Source of the DNA: Poa pratensis
Taxonomy: Eukaryota > Streptophyta > Magnoliopsida > Poales > Poaceae
Direction: 5' to 3'
DNA length: 64,000 bases
Assembly: GCA_947311845.1 (NCBI GenBank)
Contig: CAMZMU010000055.1
Coordinates: 20,888,465 to 20,952,464, forward strand
This document shows, in pieces, positions 22,653 through 33,848 of the stretch. The position numbers and the translations under genes are program-made. Within the stretch, counting starts at the first letter, position 1, and the number at the start of each line of letters is the position of its first letter. The notes below the pieces were generated by a model. The model was given only the letters and a program-made list of their open reading frames with translations, was not told where the DNA came from and ran no database searches.

Positions 22653-23541
22653 ACATAGCAAAGACCTTTTCCCCTCCCTCCCTCTACAGTGCCGAGAGAG
22701 GCGACCAGGGCGAAGAAAAGTTCCCCTTTTCCTCCCGCCGGAGCCGGAGCAGATCCTCGCTGCCTCTCGTCACTACGGCGGCGGGGGGTGGTGGGGTCGT
22801 GTTCTCGGTCTCCTGGCATGTAGATAGGGTAGGATTAGAGCTTCTCGTGCTGATTTTGGGAGGAAATCGGTGCTGAAAGGAGCAAATAAGTCCGGCTCCC
22901 CTCCTCTTCCTCATCGGTGATGGCGAGTGGGGCCCGTGTTCGTCCCACCGGACCTTGGCTCCGGTGGTTTTGGTTCTCTTGTGCAGTACTCGCGGATCTG
23001 TCGATTCGTGGAGTGGTTTGTGTACCCTTCGTGCTCGTCGAGGCGGCGCCAGCGAGTGCTTCTGATGGGGTTTCCGCCCTCCATCCCTGCTGTCGCGGCG
23101 TCGTCGTCTTCTCCTGCGGCGATGTGGGATTGTGAGGTATGTTCTTGGAGACTGCGGTGGTGTTTGCTGGGCTCCGGTGCAGGGTTGCCGGAGTTGTGTG
23201 GTGGAATGGAGAAGGTTGTGGTTTGGCCATGTTCTTTCATTGAGTCAGATCTCGTCGCTGTGCTTCGGGTGGATTCTGCGGCCGCCTACATGAGTGGAGC
23301 TTCGCCTTGTTCCAGGGTCGGCGGTGGCCGGCTTCTTCTCCGACATCCTTGGCGATGGAGCAGAGGTGACGGGCCGGCGGCGGGTTCGGCAGAGGATCCA
23401 GGGGACCGTGTTGTAATTTCTTTCTTTCTAGGGTCTTTTCTGCTGTTGTGCTGGTGCTTGGGACCCACTTGCCGTGTACTGTGTGTTGTATTCCTTGATG
23501 TATTGTGCTGAATACATGCAGTATACTAAGTTCAAAAAAAA
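22653..23541 (+). mobile_element. Poly-A-tailed retro-insertion just downstream of F-box relic 2
   Basis: About 889 bp flanked by AAAGTGTCCTGGGGT (22638-22652, 23542-23556), ending in a pure A run. The 5' half is GC-rich and leader-like. The 3' end reads CTGAATACATGCAGTATACT before the tail. A 194-codon frame (22927-23511) has no recognised domain. It could be a processed pseudogene, a SINE-like chimera, or a LINE joined 5' end to 3' end by an internal deletion. The insertion mechanism is clear; the source is not. Confidence 0.8.
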
Positions 23542-23556
23542 AAAGTGTCCTGGGGT

Positions 23557-24010
23557 GTAACGCTATCCTTCCTCCGCCACTGTCAAGACTAGCTTGGCTA
23601 CTAGTAGCAGTATTCACTTCTCGTGTAAATCCGAAGGCCCAATGTGCTTTTTTTTAATCAATGTGCTATTTTTCTATAAAAGAGTGCTGAGGTAACTCTT
23701 ATCCAGTTGATTTGGACAAAGAAAACAGTGTCGGAACGATCACCTCCACCTCAAACATTAACTTTCTAGGAACAATACATTCACGAAAGTTTCAGATATT
23801 TCTATCAATCTGACACAACATTCAAGTAATTATCACCTAGCTTTTGACTAAATTTTGTGAACTTTCAGCAAAGATCAGGCCACTTCCAACAAATTCTCGC
23901 GAAATTTTAAGGAAAGTACCAACATATTTTCAAACTTCAAAATATATATCTTGACTTCAAAAAAAAGGAAAAAACTTCCAACTAAGTGCACAGATCTTTC
24001 AAAATTAGAA
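23557..24010 (+). repeat. F-box 3' flank and diverged third copy of segment A
   Basis: 23595-23640 resembles the 3' flank of relic 3 (TTCACTTCTCGTGTA, CCAATGTGCT). From about 23691 the sequence is a diverged version of segment A (GTAACTCTTATCCAGTTGAT, later ACACAACATTCAAGTAATTATCAC). Each F-box relic thus had the same downstream neighbour, which points to an ancestral tandem unit. Confidence 0.7.
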
Positions 24011-25574
24011 CATAATTTTTAAAATATAAATATAAAACAATGAAACTAAATCTAAGTGTCGTGGTTGTCAAAATGACAGGATGCACAACCACCCGCGACG
24101 ACATACACGACAAAACCTCCATGGCAGGTGCGGTACGAACTCAATACTTGTCAGTTTGCGGTGTGGCACCTGAGCTTGCTAAACGTGCCCACATGTTGGT
24201 AGTGGGGCAAGCGGCGGAACACCCGTCTTTTTTGTTTTTGTTTTTGCAAAAGAGACTTTGTTAGGCTCGGATTCGGTGGACGTGGGCGTCTGTTAGCTTT
24301 GTACTTGGGTGTCATAGGACTTTTTTTTGAGGAATCGACGGCGAGCTCAAAGCCAACATAAACTCATTTCTCAACGCAAGGAAACACAAAGTTCAAGTAC
24401 AAAAATAAGAAGTAAAAATGAAAAAAAAACATTGAACCCAATTGTGGGATATGGGAATGAAAAAAGAAAATTTGAAATTACATGGAAGTTATCTAGTAGC
24501 GGCTAAGTGAATTGCACAATCCTTTAGGACCCGCTTGGGAACCAGGTTGATTTCTACCCCGTATGAAAACAATGAATCTCTCGTGTAAATTACGGGTCTC
24601 AGCAGGTCTGTATTTTTTGGGGCCGTATACGGAGCTAAAATTGGGGTCCCAAACGGAGCCTTAGGTTGCTCCATGTGTTGGCTATTACATATATGTTCGT
24701 CCAAAGAAATAGGTCTTGTGCACATCCTCGAAACGCCTGAGGGATATTTTCAATTTCACTTTTCTCGGAACTTGCCCATGGCATTGGAGGTTTTTTTTAC
24801 GACGTGTCTCGGTTCGGCTCGGACATGGACCGACATATTTTAGATTTGTACTTATCTGCCACACGACCTTTTGGCATGTTAGGCCCACTAATGTGTTTGC
24901 TGGTCTAAGATGCGTCCGTTACGGACGCAACACGTACCCCTCAGACGCTGGTTTCTTGGAAGTGGGCCGGTCCAGTACGCTCTATGATTCACTGGTTTAT
25001 ATTGATTTTGGAAATTTTCTAGAACCTTTAGGTCTGTTTTTCTTGGTTTACGGTTTTTCCTGTCCTTTTTTTTCTAGTTTTTGTTTTGTTTTTTGTCTGT
25101 TCATTTTCTTTCATTAAATTATGATATTTTATATCCACGAATATTTTTAAAATGCATGATATATTTTCAAATCGTGAACATTTTTTCAAATTCACATACA
25201 TTTTTTAAGTTCATGATTTTTTCAATTAATGAAGTTTTTATTTTAGTAGTTGGTTTTTCAAATCTGGTGAACAATTTCTGACTATATTTAAAAATCTGGA
25301 ATATTTTTTATTTCAAAACTATTTTCAAATCAACAGAAAAACATAGTTTTTTTGCCGTTCTGTGAGCGAAAGCCTAACGATCAGATGGCGACGTGCTAGC
25401 TACTAGGCCGGCCCAGTAGGGTGTACGCTCGTTAACGGACGCAATAGGCACCCAATAGGAGCTCCCACGAACAGTATGATCACGGTGATCGATCGTGTCC
25501 AACGACCTAAGACCTGATTTTCTTATATATAAAAAAACTCTTAAGACCTGATTTCTTTCGTGGCCAACAGGCAA
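24011..25574. other. Intergenic; possible decayed inverted-repeat element 24908-25440
   Basis: No gene. Near 24910 and 25435 a short inverted pair (GCGTCCGTTA / TAACGGACGC) flanks a low-complexity AT-rich core with repeated TTTTCAAAT and GGGCCGG motifs near both ends, which resembles non-autonomous Mutator-like elements. No target duplication was confirmed. Confidence 0.35.
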
Positions 25575-25763
25575 CTGTTGATATCTGCATCTCAACCTCG
25601 GCTATCCACTCGTGGGAACATCGATCAATGGGGGACAATCTCACAGGTCGTCCCGGCCGAATCTTGGACGATGGACGTCGACAAGGAGTAGCCAGCGTTC
25701 TGATTAGCTGCCGCTGCAACCGCAGCCTGATCTGCCATTGCACGCCGCCACGCTCCAACGAAG
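25575..25763 (+). other. F-box paralogue 5' region, right copy
   Basis: Counterpart of 2290-2458 (shared CTTGGACGATG, CTGCCGCTGCAACC, GCCTGAT). It continues through the E2 insertion into the F-box relic at 35235. Confidence 0.75.
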
Positions 25764-25768
25764 AAACC
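25764..25768. repeat. E2 target-site duplication, left (AAACC)
   Basis: AAACC directly before the 5' LTR, repeated at 35230-35234. Confidence 0.93.
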
Positions 25769-27164
25769 TGATACGTCCAAAACGTATCCACTTTTCCGAA
25801 CACTTTTGCTATTGTTTTCCTCTAATTTGTGTGATTTGAATGCAACTAACACGGACTAACGCTGTTTTCAGCAGAATTGCCTTGGTGTCTCGTTTTTGTG
25901 CAGAAAGTCAAAGTTTTAGGAAAATTCCAGAAAAATTCCAGAAATTCTATTTTTCCAGAAGACCCACGGAGCCAGAAGACGAAGCGAGGAGGGTGCACAG
26001 GGGCACCACACGCACCCAGGGCGCGGGTGGGCCCTTGCCGCGCCCAGGGGTGGTGTGGCCCCCTGTGTGGCCCCCAGCGCTCCCCTTTGGACTACTTAAA
26101 GCCTCTGACCTAAAAACTTCGGGGGATCGACGCTTTTTCCAGAAACCTTCCAGAGCTCCGCCGCCATCGAAAACCCTATTTCGGGGATCAGAAACTCCGT
26201 TCTGGCACCCTGCCGGGACGGGGAATTGGAGGAGATCATCGCCATCATCATCACCGCCACCTCTCCATCGACCATCCATGACTCCCCCATCCATGTGTGA
26301 GTAATTCCCCGCTGTAGGCTGAGGGGATGGTAGGGATTGGATGAGATCATTCATGTAATAGTTGTGAGATTTGTTAGGGCTTGGTGCCTAGTATCCATCG
26401 GTAGTACTTTATGTCATTGTTGCAACTTATTATGCTTAATGCTTGTCACTTAGGGCCCGAGTGCCATGATCTCAGATCTGAACATGTTATTGAATCATGA
26501 GAATAATTATTGTTTTGGATCATATCTATAAGTTGTATACACACGTCACTGTCCGGAACCCGAGGCCCCAAAGTGACAGAAATTGGGATAACCGGAGGGG
26601 ATGGTTGCGACGTGAGGATCACATGTGTTCACGGAGTGTTAATGCTTTGCTCCGGTGCTTTATTAAAAGGAGCACCTTAATTACCAGTAGTTTCCCTTGA
26701 GGCCCCGCTGCAAACGGGCTGGTAGGACAAAAGATGTTGTGCAAGTTTCTCATTGCGAGCACGTACGACTAAATACGGAACACATGCTTATGATTGATTA
26801 TTACTTGGATACCTTATTATTATTTATCTGCAATTGCCCTATGTATGACTATTTCATGAATTATCTCATCCATGCAGCGCCCGTTCATCCATCCCTATGC
26901 CTACAGTATTTTAATCCTGCTGTCTACTGCAATTATTACTGCTGTCTTTATTTTACTGCTGCTATTATTTCACTACTGCTACTGTCATAAAACTGTTGCT
27001 ACTGATAAACTGTGTCGAGCAAGTCTACTTCCAGGTGCAGCTGAACTGACAAATCATCTGTCAAGGCTTATAAATATTCTTTGGCTCCCCTTGTGTCGAA
27101 TCAATAAATTTGGGTTTTACTTCCCTCGAAGACTGTTGCGATCCCCTATACTTGTGGGTCATCA
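25769..27164 (+). repeat. E2 5' LTR
   Basis: 1396 bp; begins TGATACGTCC and ends GGTCATCA. It is 15 bp longer than the 3' LTR because of three indels (1, 2 and 12 bp, the largest a duplicated GTGTGGCCCCCT-like unit near 26050). ORFs inside it (for example 25840-26304) are LTR sequence. Confidence 0.95.
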
Positions 27165-27175
27165 AGACTATTTTC

Positions 27176-27191
27176 TGGCGCCGTTGCCGGG
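27176..27191 (+). other. E2 primer binding site (tRNA-Asp type)
   Basis: TGGCGCCGTTGCCGGG begins 11 nt after the 5' LTR, the same sequence and spacing as in E1. Confidence 0.87.
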
Positions 27192-27252
27192 GAGCATAGC
27201 TCTATTTATAAGCTCACCAGGGAGTCATACTGCTCGCTGCAATTCATTCATC

Positions 27253-29239
27253 ATGGGTAAACCTCGTGATGATAAGGTTCGCATATTGCCATCCACTACA
27301 AGGAGAGGTACAACTCTGAACACTTCTGCTGCTCTTGATTCACCGTCTGTTATAAGTCAACTTGTCACACCACCACATGCACATGCTTCACGTGCTGCTA
27401 CTTCTGCTGAATCTGAGAATGTTTCTGATGAATTTGATGATGCTTCTACTGTGCTTGATGAAAGAGGTTCACTAGGTCCTTTTCTAGATGCTACAATTGC
27501 TAAATCTAAACAACTTGAAAATACTGAAACACCTAATGAAACTCCTGTTACACCTGCTTATTCACCTGAAACAAGAGAAACTACTAGTGATGATCTTGAG
27601 GAAACTTATGTTGAACTTGATGATGACTTTATTGATGAATGCATGAATTGTGATACCTCTAAAGATGTTAATGCTATTAAAAATCTTCTTCAAAGACGTG
27701 CTGTCAACTATAAACTTTCTCCTGATGCTAAATTTGCTACATCTCCCATAAATATAAAAGATAAAGATTATGATTTCTCTGTGGACTTGTCTTTTATAAC
27801 TATTGCTGAGAAAGAACCTTTTCGAGGAACTGAAAATGAAAGTGCTGTAGAACATATGAACACTCTCTCTACTCTGAGTAGTTTGTTTTCTGATGATATT
27901 AAGAAACGCAGTTACTTTGTTACTAAAATTTTCCCTTTCTCATTGAAAGATGAAGCTAAAACTTGGTTTAATGATTTATCTCCTGGATCTATTGAGAGCC
28001 CGATGGGTTTAGTCAATGCTTTCTTTCAGAAATATTTTCCTGCTAGTGCTCAACATGCTGCTTTACAGAAAATCTTTAACTTTAAGCAAAATGCCTGAAT
28101 CTTGGGCAAGGTTTTGTTCTTTACTTAGAGCTCGGCCTGGACATCAATAGCTAAAAATGAACTTCTTGATATATTTTATAATGGACTAACTGTTGAATCT
28201 AGGACATACCTGGATAGTTGTGCTGGTTGTGTTTTCAGGAAAAGAACTCCAGATGAAGCCGAGGAATTATTGGCTAAGATAAGCCAAAATCATGATGATT
28301 GGACCCTGCCTGAACCAACTCCGGTACCTACGCCGAGGAAAAGAGGAGTGATTGAATTGAATGATGAAGAAATGAGAGAAGCCAAGAAATCTCTTAAGGA
28401 GAAAGGTATTAAATCTGAAGATGTGAAAAATCTTCCACCTATAGAAGAATTGTGTAAGCCAATTCCTCACTCATCTACAGTTGAGGTACACTCTCTCCAA
28501 CGCTTTGATGATAGAGATATCCCTTATTCTAAACCTCCTGATCAATGCTTAGATGAGTTTGATAATTTCATTGTTAAGCAAAACAATTTCAATTGGAGAA
28601 TAGAAAATAGCTTCATAAAGAATTCTCATGTCATTAATCATTTGCATGATGTTTTGGAAAGAACTTCTAATGATGTTAAAATACTCATTAAACATTTTCA
28701 TATGGTTCAAACTCAAATTGAGCAATTGACTAAAGTGCAAAAAGATTTGCTAGGTAATGCTTCTAGAGAAAATGATAAACATGCTTTTGGTATAGCAACT
28801 AGAGGTGGTGCTTCCACTCAGGATCCTTTATATCCTGAGGGACATCCTAAAAGAATTGAGCAAGATTCTCAACTAGTTAATGAAACTACTACCCTTCTAA
28901 GAAAAAGAAGAAGAAGAAACATAAACATGTTGAGGAATCTCCTGAACCTATTAAAGACAATGAGCATGTTAATAATCCAAATAGTATATCTATCTCTGAT
29001 GCTGAAACTGAGAGTGGTAATGAACATGCTAATGATAAAGATAAGAATGATGCTTCTGATAAAGAGGAAAGTGAAGAGGAACCTGAAAAGCATTCTAAAA
29101 ACAAAAAGTACACTAAAGAAGATTTTCTTGCTAAGAAACATGGTAATGAAAGAGAACCTTGGGTGCAAAAACAAATGCCTTTTCCTACTAAGAAACTAAA
29201 TCTAAGGAAGAAGAACATTATAACAAATTTTGTGAATGG
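27253..29239 (+). pseudogene. E2 gag, multiply frameshifted
   Basis: The ATG at 27253 (MGKPRDDKVRILPSTT) follows the primer site. The first open part runs to 28098 and contains the gag core (PFRGTENESAVEHMNTL, IFPFSLKDEAKTWF, FFQKYFPA). It ends by a frameshift near 28085, with a second break near 28150. The frame from 28270 continues with the C-terminal gag region (LLAKISQNHDDW, then a coiled-coil-like LTKVQKDLL). Further shifts lie near 28900 (a run of AAG/AGA) and near 29195. The Lys/Glu-rich segment 28900-29190 links gag to protease. Gag is the particle protein; this copy is broken. Confidence 0.85.
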
Positions 29240-29944
29240 ATGAAACCTTTGTTTTTGCAAATTCCTTTGACTGATGCTATTAAGTTACCTCCCTATTCAA
29301 AGTACATGAAAGATATTGTCTCTAACAAGAGAAAGATTCCTAATGAAGAGATTTCTACCATGCTTGCTAATTATTCTTTCAATGGTAAGGTTCCAAAGAA
29401 GCTTGGAGATCCAGGTATACCAACTATTCCTTGCTCAATCAAAAATAACTATGTTAGAACTGCCTTATGTGATTTAGGTGCAGGGGTGAGTGTTATGCCT
29501 TTTTCTCTTTACAAGAGACTTTACTTGGAAAAATTGATACCAACTGATATATCTTTGCAAATGGCTGATAAATCTACTGCTGTTCCTGTTGGTATATGTG
29601 AAGATGTTCCTGTTCAAGTAACTAATAATTGCTTGATATTAACTGATTTTGTTGTGCTTGAAATGCCTGAAGATGATAATATGTCTATTATTCTTGGAAG
29701 ACCTTTTCTTAACACTGCAGGGGCTGTTATTGATTGCAACAAAGGAAAAGTGACTTTCCATGTTAATGACAAAGAGCATACTGTTTATTTTCCCAAGAAG
29801 CTGGACAAAATATTTGGAGTTAATACAATTACCAATATTAAAAGTATCAAAGTGGGAAGTATTGATTGCCCTATATATGAACCTCATGAAGAACTTCGAT
29901 ATATTATGATTGGATCTATAGCTATACCATTTAAGGTAACATGA
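29240..29944 (+). pseudogene. E2 retroelement aspartic protease region
   Basis: A 234-codon open frame beginning in the conserved linker (MKPLFLQIPLTDAIKLPPYS). The retropepsin-like core has the catalytic motif ALCDLGAGVSVMP at about residues 73-85 and IILGRPFLNTAG around 150. It corresponds to E1's DLGA protease. A short C-terminal extension (YFPKKLDKIFGVN) ends at the stop with no polymerase after it. Its ATG is probably internal to the original gag-protease frame, which is shifted just upstream. Confidence 0.85.
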
Positions 29945-30728
29945 TTGTTCAATGTGGTTTAATTCTTTTATGTCATATAAAATGTATTTGGTGGCAAGAC
30001 TTGATCAACCTTGTTAACAAATATGTTTTACATGCATAAAATTGCTAAACAACATATTTTTCTTTCTCACTTTTGTTTTACCTACTGTTTTGCTACTGTA
30101 ATTTGCAAAGTTAAGTAATGCTTGGTTTTGTAAATTCATTTTGTCTAGTTTTCATTGTTTAAAGTACCCAGAAAATGTCAGAAATAAAAGTTTTCAAAAA
30201 AATTCTGAAAAATATTCTAAGTCCTAGTTTTTAAAGAGGAACGTGGGAGTACCAGAGGATGACCAGGGGGACCCACCAGGCCACCACACGCCCCCACGGC
30301 GCGGTGGAGGGCAGGCCGCGCCCTGCCCTGGTGTGGGGTCCACCTGGCCCTCCTCTCACTCATCTCTCCCCACTCCTTTCTCTCTCCCGACCATACACAC
30401 CACCATTGCTCAAACTCGTGTTCTTGCTGCTCTTGCTCGAAATTTTTCGATCTACTTGCTCAGCCCATCTTTGCTGCTGAAATTTGGATCAATTGCTCTC
30501 CGGTATGTGACTCCTCCGATTATCCAAATAGAATTTTGTTTAGTTGCTTATATCTTTAGCATTTTGGTACTGTAGGTGACATGTTATTAGAGCTTGCATG
30601 CTTGTTCTTGTTTAGATTAACTAGTTTTGATGCATGTTTAGTCCCTAGTAAGTCTCCCTAGTGTTTCCTTGATTTAACCACTCCAAAATATTTTTTATGA
30701 GGTTTGTTTAAAATTTCAGAAAAGGAAG
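29945..30728 (+). other. E2 spacer between protease and second ORF
   Basis: Non-coding in appearance. The GC-rich part 30240-30400 resembles the LTR GC-rich segment in style (CCACACGCCCCCACGGCGCGG) and may be an internal leader for the downstream ORF. No polymerase motifs. Confidence 0.55.
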
Positions 30729-31756
30729 ATGGATAAACACACTTATGGAGAAATCTTTGAAGGCAAACACCATCCTCCTCAAGGAAACAAGGGCTTCAAG
30801 ATCAAGAGGTGCACCTAGGCCATCATACAATGAGGATCTTTTGGCACCAAGAATCGGTGAAGAGGAAGATGATGGTGTTCCTCATCCATCTATTTTTCCA
30901 TGCTTTAACTTTATGAGAGATGCAGGGATTTATGATGACTTCATAAGGATGATTAACAATGTTGGTTTGATGGAATTTATGCAGGATGAGAGGCCACAAT
31001 ATGCTAACCTCACTAAGATTTTTGTTGAAAGCTTTAAGTTTAATAACTCTACTTTTAACCCCACTGTTGAGTTTAAGATTTATGATCGTGCATGCAACAT
31101 GGACTTGAAAAGATTTTGCAGGGTCATAGGTGTTGCTCCATCTGGGACAGCGAGAAGATCAAGCAGAGCCGCCGAGTTGTGGATCTTTACCATGAGCTGA
31201 GCTATGATGATCTCCGTAGAGTGCAGCGTGGTAAGATAAGGAACATTCAATTTCCAGCCATCAGGTACTTCACATATTATCTTGCCACGAGTGTGCTTGC
31301 TAGAGAGAACACTAGTAATATTTCTTGCTATCATCTAGCTTTTCTTGCTCATGCACTTAAAAATAATAAAACCTACAACCTTGGTGCCTTGATTGCTCGC
31401 CGCCTTGCCGCCAAAGGTCCCATTTTGGAGGCATTATTGCTGCACGTGTTTTAGCTGATCTTGGTCTTCCTGCTGATCCTTCTGATGAATTGTTGATTCC
31501 AGAAAGACTTGATCTTGCCGCCATGAAACTTCATGATTTTGTTACTAATAATTCATCTACTGGACATTTGATGTATAGAGTTGTTTTTGCTAATGGACCT
31601 GAGCTAGAGGTCCGGCTTCCACAGCCTAGTTTGTTCAGTGTTTTCAGGGGTCCTCTATCATATTCGAGGGAGGATTTGGACAACCACCTCGGTGCACCGG
31701 ATTTCCATTTACAGCACTACCCTGAGGACCGACAGGAGACCTTCGTGGCCCCCTGA
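30729..31756 (+). pseudogene. E2 second ORF (putative plant transposon protein type), broken
   Basis: The frames 30745-31200, 31092-31456 and 31490-31756 are successive pieces of one protein separated by frameshifts near 30800, 31145 and 31430. Recognisable phrases are FNFMRDAGIYDDFI, VEFKIYDRACNMDLKRFCRVIGV, GKIRNIQFPAIRYFTYYLA and NTSNISCYHLAFLAHAL. They match, from memory, a protein commonly carried by non-autonomous Triticeae gypsy elements and labelled 'putative plant transposon protein'. Its role is unknown to me. It is not a reverse transcriptase or integrase. Confidence 0.7.
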
Positions 31757-33833
31757 GGACTACACCGTGTACTACGGTGGTGCATCCTCGAGCTTTCACT
31801 CGGACGAGGAACCCTCTCGTCACACTGAGGGCGCGCCAAGCTGGCAGCCATGGGGATGATTGTCTCCCACTTAGGCCAAAAGCCTAAGCTTGGGGGGAGG
31901 TATGCCGACAAGTTCACTCATTTTATCATATTCATATCATGTCGGTACTTTGTATATCCATGTTTTAGTTTGTTTCTTTTCTTTTGTTTCTTGTGTCCAT
32001 TTCATTTTCGCAAAACACCAAAAGACCAAAAATATTTCCTTTATTTCTCTTGCTTTTGAATTTGTAGTGCTAGTTTACTTTATTTTTCGTTTTGTTTGTT
32101 ATTCAAAAATCCAAAAAGATTTTGCTTTGTTTGCTTGTTTCTTTCTATGCTTGCTTTAATTCGAAAACCCAAAAATATTTGTTGTTCTTCTGCCGTTTTG
32201 TATAGTTGTTTCAGGAGTTCGAAAAATTTCCGTGGTTCCACTTGGGCTTGGTTATCATTTCACATCATTCAAGCCACACAAGTGAAAAGCAATAATGACG
32301 ACTTACGACAATTCGGATGTGGTAAAAGGCTGGTATGAACTCTATTTGTTTTTCATTTTTGTAAATATGCCTACTCATGTGAACATGCTTAGCTATCATG
32401 GTAGTGGTTATGTTATTTAATGATTACTTAGTAGTTCATGTCTTCTTATGACCAGTACCAAATTGCTAATAGCGAATAACATGTCATATAGATATTTACA
32501 TGCATTGTTCTATTCGTAAAACGGTATGGCAGGCTGGTATCCTCCTCTGAATAATTCACTTGATTCGACTTGGCACATGCTCACACATGTTATGACTGAA
32601 AAAAAAGTCAATTAAGCCTTGATGATCTATTTTGCCTCAGAGTTTTAGTATCATTTTATGCCTCCGTTAATTTTATTTTGTCGCAAGCATGATTATGACC
32701 GTTATCGCTCTCGTGGTTGTCGCTTCCCAGTCTATTGCTAGCCTTCACTTGTACTGAGCGGGAATGCTGCTCGTGCATCCAAATCCTTTAAACCAAGTTA
32801 TCCCAAAGAGTCCACCAAAAATTCCTATGCATGGTATTTCAAGCCATTCCAAGTAAATTTGCATGTGCTACCTTTAAAACTTTCAAAATATTTCCCTTTT
32901 TGTGTCAATGTTTACTAGCTCATGAGGAATTAGTGTGGTTATTCTTTATTCTATTTGTCAAATGGACTTTTACACCTGGACTAGTGGCATATACATCCGC
33001 TTATCCAATAATTGCAAAAAGAGCTGGCAACGGGGTGCCCAGTCCCAATTAATTACAACTTTAACCAATTAATTCTCTTCACACTTTTGCCCTGATTCAT
33101 CAGTAAGCAATGACAAACAGTGAAATACCTGAATGTGTGTAAACCAAAGAGAAAGAGGGATGATCTGCCTTGCTGGTAGAAATAACGTCCTTCATGGGAG
33201 CCGCTCTTAAAAGTCCGTTTGACAGGTAGAATACTGTTCTCACCCGCTACCATTCGTTGACAATTAACAAACACCTCTCAAAACATTTTTACCTCTGTTT
33301 TTAAAATAAAAAGCTCTAGCACGTGTTAATCCCTGCTTCCCTCTGCGAAGGGCCAATCTTTTATTTTTATGTTGAGTCACCATCCTTTCTTTGAGCACCT
33401 CTTCGAGAGCATAACTGTCGTTCTTAGTGTAATGTGCTTGTCCCAGGATACGATTAATTGAGGTATAACTATGATACTCTTATCTTTGATATTTTTATAT
33501 CTAGTCTTCACTTGAACTTCAGAGGTGCCTTGGCATTTATGTTTTGCCCTTCAAACAAAGGCAAGCGAGATACCACTTTGTCATATCTTTTTACGAACAT
33601 TGCAATTCTTGTGGATAGATATATGCTATGTTATTCATTCTTAGTACTTTGGTATCTTTTCATGATTTGCATAACTACTAGGTGTCATTATTTGCATGGT
33701 TCCTATTATGAATTGTCTAAGTAATTGATCATATAGTAGGCATGTATACATCATATGAAGCAAATGTGTTCGTAAAAGTTTCTTTTATCGCACTCAGTTG
33801 TTAACTGAATTGCTTGAGGACAAGCAATAAGCT
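31757..33833 (+). other. E2 internal 3' non-coding tail
   Basis: About 2 kb, T-rich, with no domain-bearing ORF. It contains AAGCTTGGGGGGAGG at about 31887, a near copy of the polypurine tract, and the block shared with E1 (32830-33375). Confidence 0.7.
32830..33375 (+). repeat. Non-coding block shared with E1 (4545-5095)
   Basis: Aligned in the same sense relative to both elements. It is the best-conserved non-coding part between E1 and E2 and lies about 0.5 kb upstream of the 3' LTR in each. Confidence 0.85.
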
Positions 33834-33848
33834 AAGCTTGGGGGGAGT
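33834..33848 (+). other. E2 polypurine tract
   Basis: AAGCTTGGGGGGAGT immediately precedes the 3' LTR at 33849. It is the expected plus-strand primer. Confidence 0.8.

Noticed and set aside
22927..23511. 194-codon ORF as a gene
   Set aside because: Within a poly-A-tailed retro-insertion; no domain, Ser/Trp/Cys-rich composition typical of chance GC-rich frames.
25840..26304. 154-codon ORF as a host gene
   Set aside because: Lies inside the E2 LTR and recurs at 33920-34369.
30729..31756. E2 second ORF as transposase or integrase
   Set aside because: No DDE motif or integrase zinc finger is seen; it matches the uncharacterised plant transposon protein type instead.
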